Assembly (NCBI RefSeq): GCF_014649755.1
Contig: NZ_BMTQ01000023.1
Coordinates: forward strand, 1 to 64,000
Reading direction: 5' to 3'
Source: Streptomyces litmocidini
Lineage (GTDB): Bacteria > Actinomycetota > Actinomycetes > Streptomycetales > Streptomycetaceae
DNA: 64,000 nucleotides
This document shows, piece after piece, positions 43,759-51,686 of this stretch. Position numbers and translations under genes: made by a program. Within the stretch, counting starts at the first letter, position 1. Every line of letters starts with the position of its first letter. The notes beneath the pieces are model-generated. The model was given only the letters and a program-made list of their open reading frames with translations, was not told the DNA's origin and ran no database searches.

Positions 43759-45243
43759 CTACCAGTTGGCGGGGGCGTAGTCCTTCAGGAAGCAGCCGTA
43801 GAGGTCCTCGCCCGCCTCGCCGCGCACGACGGGGTCGTACACCCGCGCCGCGCCGTCGACGAGGTCGAGCGGGGCGTGGAAACCGGCCTCGGCGAGGCGC
43901 AGCTTGTCGAAGTGGGGGCGCTCGTCGGTGATCCAGCCGGTGTCGACCGAGGTCATGAGGATGCCGTCGGTCTCGAACATCTCCTGGCCGCTGGTCCGCG
44001 TCACCATGTTCATCGCGGCCTTCGCGGCATTGGTGTTCGGGTGGCCGGCGCCCTTGTAGCCACGGCTGAAGACGCCCTCCATCGCCGACACGTTCACCAC
44101 GTAGGAACGGCCGCTGGCCGCCTTCTTCGCCGCCTCGGCCATCACCGGACGCAGCTTGCTGATCAGGATGAACGGCGCCGTGTAGTTGCACAGCTGCGTC
44201 TCGAGGAGCTCCACCGGGGAGATCTGCTCGATGCTCTGCACCCAGGTGTTGGACTCGACGACGTCCGGCACGAGGCCGCCCGCGTCGATGGCGGTGCCGT
44301 CGAGGTGCCGGGCGATGCTGGCGTTGCCCGCGACCAGCGCGAGGTCGGCGACCTGCTGCGCCTCCAGGTCCCGCACGCCGGCGGGGAGCTCGGACGAGCC
44401 GACGAGCTCGCCGACCGCGCCCGAGTTGAAGGCGCCGATGACGTGGTGGGCGGGCAGCTCGCCGGCGGGCAGCGGGGCCGCCTCGCCGTCGACGAGGGCG
44501 GCGTAGGCGGAGGGCAGCCGGCGCACGGTCTGCGTCGCGTTGTTGATGAGGATGTCGAGCGGGCCGGCCTCGGTCATCCGGTCGGCGAGCGCGACGGCCT
44601 GCGCGGGGTCGCGCAGGTCGATGCCGACGACCTCCAGGCGGTGCATCCAGTCCGCGGAGTCCTCCATCGCCTTGAAGCGGCGGATGGCGTCCTTGGGGAA
44701 GCGGGTGGTGATGGTGGTGTGGGCGCCGTCGCGCAGCAGCCGCAGCGCGATGTACATGCCGATCTTGGCCCGGCCGCCGGTGAGCAGCGCGCGCTTGCCG
44801 GTGAGGTCGGCACTGGCGTCCCGCTTGGCCCGGTTCAGCGCCGCGCACGGCTGGCAGAGCTGGTGGTAGAAGTAGTCGACCTCGACGTACCGCGTCTTGC
44901 AGACGTAGCAGGAGCGCGGCCGCTGGAGTATCCCCGCGATCCGCCCCTCCTCGGTGACCGAGGAGGGCAGGAGGCCCTCGGTCTCGTCGTCGATGCGCTG
45001 GGCGGAGCCGGTGGCCGTGGCCTCGGTGACCGCCTTGTCGTTCGCGGTCTTCGCGGCCCGGCGCTCCTGGCGGCGGCGCTGCTTCACGGTCCGGTAGATC
45101 CCGGCGGTGGCGCGCCGGACGGTGATCGCGTCCGGGTGGTCGACGTCGATCTTGTCGAGCTCGTCGAGGACGCTCAGGCAGACGGCCAGGCGCTCGGGGT
45201 CGATGCCCGGCCCGTAGTCCTGGTTTTCTTCGGTCACCGTCAT
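43759..45243 (-). CDS. Atypical SDR protein with N-terminal extension and Cys4 motif
   Basis: A 494-aa protein. Residues 1-105 are a helical, charged extension ('QRRRQERRAAKTANDKAV'). Residues 110-135 hold a Cys4 pattern, 'CYVCKTRYVEVDYFYHQLCQ' plus 'PC' (Cys112, 115, 130, 133), suggesting a zinc ribbon. From about 148 it is a short-chain dehydrogenase: 'DLTGKRALLTGGRAKIGMYI' is the nucleotide loop, 'LDILINNATQTVRRLP' the NNAG-like motif, and 'YVVNVSAMEG' the Ser strand. The YxxxK motif is altered: 'HPNTNAAKAAMN' places Thr four residues before the Lys. Catalysis is therefore doubtful and a binding or regulatory role is possible. Confidence 0.85.
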   Translation of the reverse strand: MTVTEENQDYGPGIDPERLAVCLSVLDELDKIDVDHPDAITVRRATAGIYRTVKQRRRQERRAAKTANDKAVTEATATGSAQRIDDETEGLLPSSVTEEGRIAGILQRPRSCYVCKTRYVEVDYFYHQLCQPCAALNRAKRDASADLTGKRALLTGGRAKIGMYIALRLLRDGAHTTITTRFPKDAIRRFKAMEDSADWMHRLEVVGIDLRDPAQAVALADRMTEAGPLDILINNATQTVRRLPSAYAALVDGEAAPLPAGELPAHHVIGAFNSGAVGELVGSSELPAGVRDLEAQQVADLALVAGNASIARHLDGTAIDAGGLVPDVVESNTWVQSIEQISPVELLETQLCNYTAPFILISKLRPVMAEAAKKAASGRSYVVNVSAMEGVFSRGYKGAGHPNTNAAKAAMNMVTRTSGQEMFETDGILMTSVDTGWITDERPHFDKLRLAEAGFHAPLDLVDGAARVYDPVVRGEAGEDLYGCFLKDYAPANW

Positions 45244-45303
45244 GGCCTTCGGGTTCCTCGTTCGCTCGTACGTCGCCGCTCGTGGGCTTCAGAAGGCCCA
45301 ACT

Positions 45304-46026
45304 TTACGGAGCGGGGGGCCGCGCCTCCAAACCCGTTCGGGGGGCGTGGTCGAAGACACAGTCGCCGCACAGCCCGCCGCCCGGGGCGCGGTAGTAGAGG
45401 CAGCAGCTGGTGCGCCGCAGCCGGGGGCCGCGAACCGTCCCGGCGAGGTCCGGGTGGTCCAGGAGGCCGGAGACCAGGACGGCGGCCCGCTCGGCCGCCT
45501 CCGGCCGTCCGTGGGCGCGCGCCCAGCGGGTCAGCTCGCGCAGGGCGCCGGCGAGGGCGGAGCCGGCGTTGCCCCACAGCAGGCGCGGGGAGACGTTCCC
45601 GTCGCGGCGCAGTGCCTCGTGGAGCGGGACGAGATGGGCCTCCTGGACGGCCGCGCGCAGCTCGGCCACGGTCGCGGGGCGGGTGGCGGAGCCGGCCCAC
45701 CACAGGTCGTCGGGCGAGACCGCCGCCCCGTCCCAGAACAGTTCGGCGGGGTCGAGGGCCGGGAAGCGGCCGTGGAGCGCGGCGGGGCCGAGGGCGACGG
45801 ACCAGAGGCGGGCGGCGAGTCCGAGGTGGGCGACGGAGGCGCCGACGCGCCGCTCGGGGACGCCGAGCCGGGTCGCGACGTGGTCCACGCGTACGGTGAG
45901 GGGGCCGTCCTCCCCCGCGTACAGCAGGGCGAGCGGGCGGTGCGCGCCGCCGGTCGCGGGGGCGGTGGTCCGCAGGGCGAAGAAACCGCCCGGCGACCCG
46001 CTGCCGCCGCTCGCGCCGAGTCCCAT
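45304..46026 (-). CDS. FhuF-like (2Fe-2S)-binding protein
   Basis: A 240-aa cytosolic protein resembling siderophore ferric reductases. The C-terminal motif 'TSCCLYYRAPGGGLCGDCVF' gives the C-C-x10-C-x2-C arrangement that binds a [2Fe-2S] cluster in FhuF. The rest is helical ('VATRLGVPERRVGASVAHLG', 'RLLWGNAGSALAGALRELTR'). ATG 46026 has GGGGAG upstream. It ends 60 bases before the SDR start on the same strand. No siderophore genes are visible nearby, so the iron-reductase role is inferred from the motif only. Confidence 0.85.
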   Translation of the reverse strand: MGLGASGGSGSPGGFFALRTTAPATGGAHRPLALLYAGEDGPLTVRVDHVATRLGVPERRVGASVAHLGLAARLWSVALGPAALHGRFPALDPAELFWDGAAVSPDDLWWAGSATRPATVAELRAAVQEAHLVPLHEALRRDGNVSPRLLWGNAGSALAGALRELTRWARAHGRPEAAERAAVLVSGLLDHPDLAGTVRGPRLRRTSCCLYYRAPGGGLCGDCVFDHAPRTGLEARPPAP

Positions 46027-46284
46027 GCGCCCGCTCCCCGCCCCGAAGTCCTGTGGTCGGCCCCACCGTAGCTTCTCCGCCCCTCCCCCTTCTCCGGCCC
46101 CTTCTCCGAAGTCCTCCGAGACTCCCGCGGAGTCGCCGCGAGGGGACCGTAAAGGCCGCTTTGCACCCCTTCCGACCTGCACGGGCGTACACCCCGAGGC
46201 GTACGCGGGGGCCGTGTACCGCGTCGGCGGTACCCGCGAAGACGTCCCCTGGTACGACGACGCGGACGGCCGGGAAGAGAGATC

Positions 46285-47280
46285 GTGGAAGGTATGAGTC
46301 CCCTCATGCTGTCCGTCGCCCTGGCCCTGACCTCCGCGGTCGCCTACGCGGCCGCGGCGATCGTGCAGGAGCGCGTCGCGGCCTCCGCCGGAGGCCCGCG
46401 CTACGCGCCGCTGCGCAGCCCCGCCTGGTGGGTGTCCGTCGCGCTGAACGGCGTCGGCGCGACCCTGCACGTCGCCGCCCTGGCGTACGGGCCGCTCAGC
46501 CTGGTCCAGCCGCTGGGCGCCCTGACGATCGTCTTCGCGCTGCCCATGGCGGCCCTGTTCGTCGGCCGCCGGGCCGGGCGGCGGGCCTGGCGCGGCGCGC
46601 TGATGGCCACGGCGGGCCTCGCCGGACTGCTGGGCCTCACCAGCGGTGCCGAGGCCGGGTCCCTGTCCGACGGGGAACGCTGGCTGCTGGCCGGCGCCGC
46701 CTTCGGCGCGGTGGCCGTCCTGTTCACGGCCGCGCGTCTGGTGGGCCGGTCCGTGCTGCGCGGCGTCGTGCTCGCCGCGGCGGCGGGCGCCTCCTTCGGC
46801 ATCGCCTCGGTCCTCACGAAGGCCGTGGCCGAGGAGTGGACCCCCCGGGCCCCGCTCGCCGAGTGGACGGGACTGCTCGTCCTCTCCGTGTTCGCGGTGA
46901 CCGGCCTCCTGCTCTCCCAGGCCTCCTACCGGGGCGCAGGGCTCGCCGCCCCGCTGGCCACCGTCACGGTGGTGAACCCGGTGGTCGCGGCGGCGGTGGG
47001 CCTGACGCTGTTCGGCGAGGGCTTCCGGTACGGCACGGCGGGCACCGTCGCCGCGCTGCTCTGCGGCACGGTCGCGGCGGCCGGCCTCGTCCAGCTCACG
47101 CTGGACCGCACGGCGGTCGCACCGGAGTCACCGTCATCGGCGCCGGAGGCGCCGTCCGCGTCAGACGGAGACGCCCCGCGCCCTGAGGTACGCCAGGGGG
47201 TCGATGTCGGAGCCGTACCCGGGTCCCGTCCGGATCTCGAAGTGGAGGTGCGGTCCCGAGCTGTTGCCGGTCGACCCTGA
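46285..47280 (+). CDS. DMT-type (EamA-like) membrane transporter
   Basis: A 331-aa membrane protein with nine or ten hydrophobic helices over residues 4-280 ('LMLSVALALTSAVAYAAAAI', 'LSLVQPLGALTIVFALPMAA', 'LATVTVVNPVVAAAVGLTLF'). It has the internal two-fold repeat of the drug/metabolite transporter superfamily; substrate unknown. The C-terminal tail of about 50 residues is polar and its last 120 bases overlap the 3' end of the convergent peptidase gene. GTG 46285 has GGGAAGAGAG upstream; ATG 46294 is a second choice. Confidence 0.85.
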   Translation: MEGMSPLMLSVALALTSAVAYAAAAIVQERVAASAGGPRYAPLRSPAWWVSVALNGVGATLHVAALAYGPLSLVQPLGALTIVFALPMAALFVGRRAGRRAWRGALMATAGLAGLLGLTSGAEAGSLSDGERWLLAGAAFGAVAVLFTAARLVGRSVLRGVVLAAAAGASFGIASVLTKAVAEEWTPRAPLAEWTGLLVLSVFAVTGLLLSQASYRGAGLAAPLATVTVVNPVVAAAVGLTLFGEGFRYGTAGTVAALLCGTVAAAGLVQLTLDRTAVAPESPSSAPEAPSASDGDAPRPEVRQGVDVGAVPGSRPDLEVEVRSRAVAGRP

Positions 47281-48582
47281 GCGCGCGATGCGCTGGCCGG
47301 CGTGCACCCGCTGGCCCTCGCGGACGGCGAGGGCGGAGAGGTGCGCGTACTGGCTGTAGCGGCCGTCGTCGTGCCGCAGGACGATCTGGTAGCCGTACGC
47401 GCCGCCCCACCCGGCGGAGACGACCCGGCCGCCGGCCACGGCCTTGACGGAGGTGCCGGTGGGCACGGGGAAGTCGACCCCGGTGTGGTAGCCGCTGGAC
47501 CAGGAGGAGCCGCGGGTGCCGTACCGGGTGCCGATGTCCGCGGAGACGGGCGCGGAGTAGCGGTGTTCGGCCGGCCGGGAAGCGGGCTCGGGCCGAGGGC
47601 TCGGCTTGTGAACCGGCTTGGTGCTCGGCTTCGAGGTGTGCTGGGCGTGCGGCTTGGGACTCGGCCTGGTGGGCGGCTTGGCCGCGGGCTTCGGGGCCGG
47701 CTTGGCGGACGGCCTCGCGGAGGGGCGGGCGCCGGGCCCGGCCAGGGGCTTCTCGGGGAGCGCCGCCTTGGGTGCGGCGGCCTTGGGGGGCGTGGCCCCG
47801 GACGCCGCGGTCCTGGCCGCCTCGGGGGGCGTGGCCTTGACCGGTCGGGCGGCCCTGGGGGGCGGGTCGGCCTTCTCCGCCTTCCTGGGGGCGGTGATGC
47901 GCAGGGTCAGGCGCTGGCCCGGGTGGATGAGGTCGGGGTCGTCTCCGACGACGGACCGGTTGGCCTCGTACAGCCGCTGCCAGCCGCCCTTGACGTGCTC
48001 GTCGCGGGCGATCTCCGACAGGGAGTCGCCGGGCGTCACGGTGTACATCTCGCGCACGGTGGGCACGGTGGTCGGGCTCGCGCGGTGCGCCGCCTGCTCG
48101 GGTAAGACGCGCTGCCCCGGCAGGGACGCCGCGCGGACCGCGTTGCCGTGACCGGCCGGCTCGGCCTTCGTGGCGCGCAGGGCGGCGACGTCCGGCGACT
48201 CCCCGCCGCGGGCGAGCCCCGCCCGGGGGCCGCAGGCCGGCCACGCCCCCGGCCCCTGGCCCTTCAGGACGCGTTCGGCGATCGCGATCTGCTGGTCCTT
48301 GGAGGCGAGGTCGGCACGCGGCGCGTAGTGCGTGCCGCCGTACCGCTCCCAGGTGGACTGGCTGAACTGGAGGCCGCCGAAGTAGCCGTTGCCCGTGTTG
48401 ACGTGCCAGCTGGAGGAGGACTCGCAGGACGCGACCTTCTCCCAGACGTCGAGCGAGGCGGCGTGCGCGGCGCCCGCTCCGATCAGCGGGAGCGCCATGC
48501 CGGCGCCTCCCGCCGTGACGGTGAGCGAGGCACGGTTGATCCGGCTCGGCTGGTGGCGGCGGTGACGTCCGCGTACGGCCAT
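47161..48582 (-). CDS. Secreted Rpf-like / LysM / M23 peptidoglycan hydrolase
   Basis: A 473-aa cell-wall enzyme with three modules. After a signal (about residues 18-42) comes an Rpf transglycosylase-like domain (about 43-120) with 'LDVWEKVASCESSSSWHVNT' and 'GNGYFGGLQFSQSTWERYGG' including the catalytic Glu. A LysM domain follows at about 178-232 ('YTVTPGDSLSEIARDEHVKG'), then an Ala/Pro/Lys linker of about 110 residues with repeated 'PKP' and 'KPS' units. The M23 peptidase is at 345-473 with 'SGYHTGVDFPVPTGTSVKAV' and 'SSGPHLHFEIRTGPG', the metal His and Asp. It would cut both glycan and stem peptide. ATG 48582 follows AAGGGGGG. Confidence 0.93.
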   Translation of the reverse strand: MAVRGRHRRHQPSRINRASLTVTAGGAGMALPLIGAGAAHAASLDVWEKVASCESSSSWHVNTGNGYFGGLQFSQSTWERYGGTHYAPRADLASKDQQIAIAERVLKGQGPGAWPACGPRAGLARGGESPDVAALRATKAEPAGHGNAVRAASLPGQRVLPEQAAHRASPTTVPTVREMYTVTPGDSLSEIARDEHVKGGWQRLYEANRSVVGDDPDLIHPGQRLTLRITAPRKAEKADPPPRAARPVKATPPEAARTAASGATPPKAAAPKAALPEKPLAGPGARPSARPSAKPAPKPAAKPPTRPSPKPHAQHTSKPSTKPVHKPSPRPEPASRPAEHRYSAPVSADIGTRYGTRGSSWSSGYHTGVDFPVPTGTSVKAVAGGRVVSAGWGGAYGYQIVLRHDDGRYSQYAHLSALAVREGQRVHAGQRIARSGSTGNSSGPHLHFEIRTGPGYGSDIDPLAYLRARGVSV

Positions 48583-48672
48583 GGGCCCCCCTTGAACACA
48601 GCAGCAGCCGTCCAAGTTAGGGGTGGCGCACGCTCCGTGACAAGGGTCGCGCGGAAGCCCGCTTCTCTTCTG

Positions 48673-48882
48673 TCACCTCCGCGCCGACTCCGGCCACCCG
48701 CCGGCGGGCCCGGGTTCGGGCCGGGGTTCGGGGTCCGGTACGGGTCCGCCCGGCTGGGGGGCCGGCGGCGGCGCGGGATCCGGCGGGGCCGGCACCGGGT
48801 TCGGCGGCGGCACCGGCGGCGGCGAGGGAACCGGGGGCGGGATCGGCGACGGGGGCAGCGGATCGGGGGCGGGGTGGGTCAT
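48673..48882 (-). CDS. Small Pro-rich hypothetical protein
   Basis: A 69-aa frame starting at ATG 48882 behind GAGAGGTC. It is about half Pro ('PLPPSPIPPPVPSPPPVPPP'), with no signal peptide, and ends 'GGWPESARR'. The ribosome site and the absence of another gene in the 450-base gap favour it, but Pro-rich frames also occur by chance in this composition. No family. Confidence 0.4.
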   Translation of the reverse strand: MTHPAPDPLPPSPIPPPVPSPPPVPPPNPVPAPPDPAPPPAPQPGGPVPDPEPRPEPGPAGGWPESARR

Positions 48883-49036
48883 CACGGACCTCTCGGTCGA
48901 CGGGTCTCCCTTGCGCGGGGTCTCCTTCACGGGAGCCCCCCTCCCCAGGGTGGCCCCGCCGCCGCGCCCGCGCCCGCCGGATCCCGCCCTCCGGGTCACC
49001 CGGACCCCGGTGGAGGGGCCGGGTGACCGGGCGGTC

Positions 49037-49462
49037 TCAGACCTGGGCGGGCACGGCGTGCGGGGGGCGCACCGTGTCGCTGCCGGGAACGGGAGCGGAC
49101 GCGTCGCCTCCCAGCTCCACGATCCGGTTGTCGCCGTCGACGTGCACGACCCGCGGCACGAAGGCGCGCGCCTCCGCGTCCTCCATCTGCCCGTAGCTGA
49201 TGAGGATCACCAGGTCCCCGGGGTGGACGAGGTGGGCGGCGGCGCCGTTGATCCCGATGACGCCGGAGCCGCGCTCGCCCTCGATGACATAGGTCTCGAG
49301 ACGGGCCCCGTTGTCGATGTCGACGATGTGGACCAGCTCACCGGGCAGCAGATCGGCCGCTTCCATCAGCTCCGCGTCGACGGTGACCGAGCCGACGTAG
49401 TGCAGGTCGGCCTGGGTCACGGTGGCGCGGTGGATCTTGGACTTGAACATTGTCCGGAACAT
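49037..49462 (-). CDS. panD: Aspartate 1-decarboxylase precursor
   Basis: PanD of 141 aa makes beta-alanine from aspartate for pantothenate and CoA. It self-cleaves to form a pyruvoyl group at Ser25; the site 'LHYVGSVTVDAELMEAADLL' has Gly24-Ser25 in place. Lys9 ('FKSKIHRATVT') and Arg54-region ('VDIDNGARLETYVIEGERGS') also fit. ATG 49462 is preceded by GGGAG at good spacing, while ATG 49450 inside it gives the more usual family start. No other pantothenate gene is adjacent. The C-terminus has about 15 extra residues. Confidence 0.95.
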   Translation of the reverse strand: MFRTMFKSKIHRATVTQADLHYVGSVTVDAELMEAADLLPGELVHIVDIDNGARLETYVIEGERGSGVIGINGAAAHLVHPGDLVILISYGQMEDAEARAFVPRVVHVDGDNRIVELGGDASAPVPGSDTVRPPHAVPAQV

Positions 49463-49769
49463 GAAGAAACTCCCGATATGTCTGCTCCCTGCCTGCTTCT
49501 CGCAGGTCAAGGGCGGTCTTCGGAGCGTACAGCCATTCGCATGTCCGGTCAGCTGTCCCCAGGTGTCGCAGAGCTCACGCCGACCAGTGGCTGACTTTTC
49601 CGACGCGCCATCAGGCCAGGTCGGACCCTCCTGAACAGTCGGGCCCTCCTGAACATCCGGTGGCGAGTGGTTCCCGCCCGGTTCCATGAATGCCGTGACA
49701 CGTGCTCCGGGCTTCACCGAGGAAGACCTGCGCCGGCTCGCCCCACTCTGCGGACCCCGCCCCGAACGG

Positions 49770-51367
49770 TCACACCCACCTCTTGATCGCCAGGGAGCCG
49801 GAGGCGGCGGCCGACACACCGTGCCCCCTCACGTCGCCCACCACCAGAGCGACTCGGCCGTCGGACAGGCTGATCACGTCGTACCCGTCTCCGCCGACCT
49901 CGGTGATCCGACTGCCGGGTACGTACCGGTGGGCCACGGCCACGTACGGGCTGGTCGTCGGCGCGCTGGGCAACAACGCCCGCTGCAGGGTGAGGGCGAT
50001 GTCCTGGACGCGGCCGTACAGACGGGCGTCGTCCAGGCAGATCGCAGCCCGTGAGGCGAGCTCACCGGCCAGGCTGACATCGTCCCGGGTGAAGGCCGGC
50101 CGGCCCGTGGACCGGCCGAACATGGCGATTCCCTGGACCGTGCCCCTGTCGATGAGCGGGGCGACGAGGACGCAGGCAGTCCGCTCTCGGCGAAGAGCCG
50201 GGAGCGTGACTCGATGAGGACGGTCCGGGCCAGGAACTCCTCGTTCACCACGGCGGAGACGGCGCGACCGGTCCTCAGCGTGTCGTGGATGACGGAGCCG
50301 GGCGGGTACCGCACCGTCTCCACCCCGCTCACGAGTTCGATGGCCGGAGGGGGCGGGATCGTCCCGGAGGCGATCCTGCGGGTGAACAGCGGTCGCGCCG
50401 GGTCGAAGTCCTCCACCTCGTCCATCCACTCCACGACTTCGACCACGGCGCCGTCGCAGAAGTCCGGCACGGAGGCGTCCACCAGCTCCCGGGCGGTGAC
50501 GTTCACGTCCAGGGCGGTCCCGATGCGAGTGGAGGCCCCGTCCAGCAGAGCCAGCCGTCGACGGCTGGCGGTGGCTTCCAGGACGGCCCGTTCCCGGTCG
50601 GTCACGTCCAGCATCAGCCCGCCCACTCCGGGGCGCGAGCCGACCGCCCGGCCCAGGGGGGGGAGAAACCCACCGACCGCACCTGATCACGGTCCGGATG
50701 CCCCCGCGGACGCATGCCCACCGGGGTCCCCACGACCGGTGCTCCGCCCAGGGCGACGCCGCGGAGCATGCGCCGGTACTCGCCACCGTCGGACATGATC
50801 ATGATTTCGTCCATGCGCCGCCCGAGGCGGGCCTCGATCGGCAGACCGTCCATGTCGGCGAGCGCCTGGTTGAGGCGGACGTACCGGAGGTCCTGATCGA
50901 GCATGACCAGACCGATGGGGCACGTCTCGAAGAGGGCGTCGAGGAAGGCGAGGTCGGTCTTGACCCGATCGAGCTCGTCACTGCGGCTCGCCGGGACCAT
51001 CACCACCGAAGGTCCGCCGGATCCGGTCACGGAGAAGGCCCGGAAGCCGCAGTCGAAGACGGTGCGGTAGCGATGCCGGACCGGCAGCCGCCCCTCTCCG
51101 GTGACCCCGGGCCCGGCCTCGCTCGGTCGGCCGGGAGCACGGATCGGGGGCGCCCGGGGGCCCGTCGGCGAAGAGAACGGTGCCGGGCTTCGACAGGACG
51201 GCGGTGGCGTCACATCCGAAGAGGTCCCGCGCGCCGGGCCCCCAGCGACAGACGAGGTCCCCGTCATCGAGGCCGAAGACGGCCACGGGCACGTGCTCCA
51301 GCAGCGCCCCCGGCTCGGACCGGAACGGGCCGTGGGTCTCCTCGCCCCCCGGCCGAGCCGATGGCAC
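49770..51367 (-). pseudogene. Frameshifted, C-truncated PAS-GAF-SpoIIE phosphatase
   Basis: Pieces of one protein are spread over the minus frames. From GTG 51367 (AAGGGGACA upstream) a PAS domain reads 'LLEHVPVAVFGLDDGDLVCR'. Near 51140 it changes frame to 'VRHRYRTVFDCGFRAFSVTG' and a second PAS with 'ALFETCPIGLVMLDQDLRYV'. At the G8 tract 50654-50662 it changes again to 'LMLDVTDRERAVLEATASRR' and a GAF region, and near 50185 a third time to 'ACVLVAPLIDRGTVQGIAMF' and the phosphatase start 'RITEVGGDGYDVISLSDGRV' (the usual Trp of GGDWYD is Gly). It stops at 49770, lacking most of the phosphatase and the ATPase domain. Confidence 0.85.
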
Positions 51368-51686
51368 GAGATGTCCCCTTCCACTCGCCGTTCCGTCCCT
51401 TGTCCGGACGCCACGGGCATTCCGCGGCACGAAGTGCGCCGTGGCGGGGGCCAAGCCGGGAGAAACGCCCCCGGCCGCCGGTGGCCGGCCCGGCGCAGCA
51501 GGGCGGAAACGGCGGCCGGCACGTCGTGGCGCTCGTCCCGTCCACCCCTCCGCTTCCCTGAACCGGCATGACTTCCTGCACAGCGTGTGGGCGTGGGGGA
51601 TCCACATCAGCGCGGCGGCCCGGATCGCCGGCTCGGCGACCGTCGCTCCCCGCTGCCGACGGCCCGTGGAGGTTGGAAAATAAGGT

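Noticed and set aside
48583..48672. Possible c-di-AMP (ydaO) riboswitch before the Rpf/LysM/M23 gene
   Set aside because: Such elements often precede resuscitation-factor genes, but the upstream gap is only about 90 bases before a small Pro-rich frame and I could not find the conserved core.
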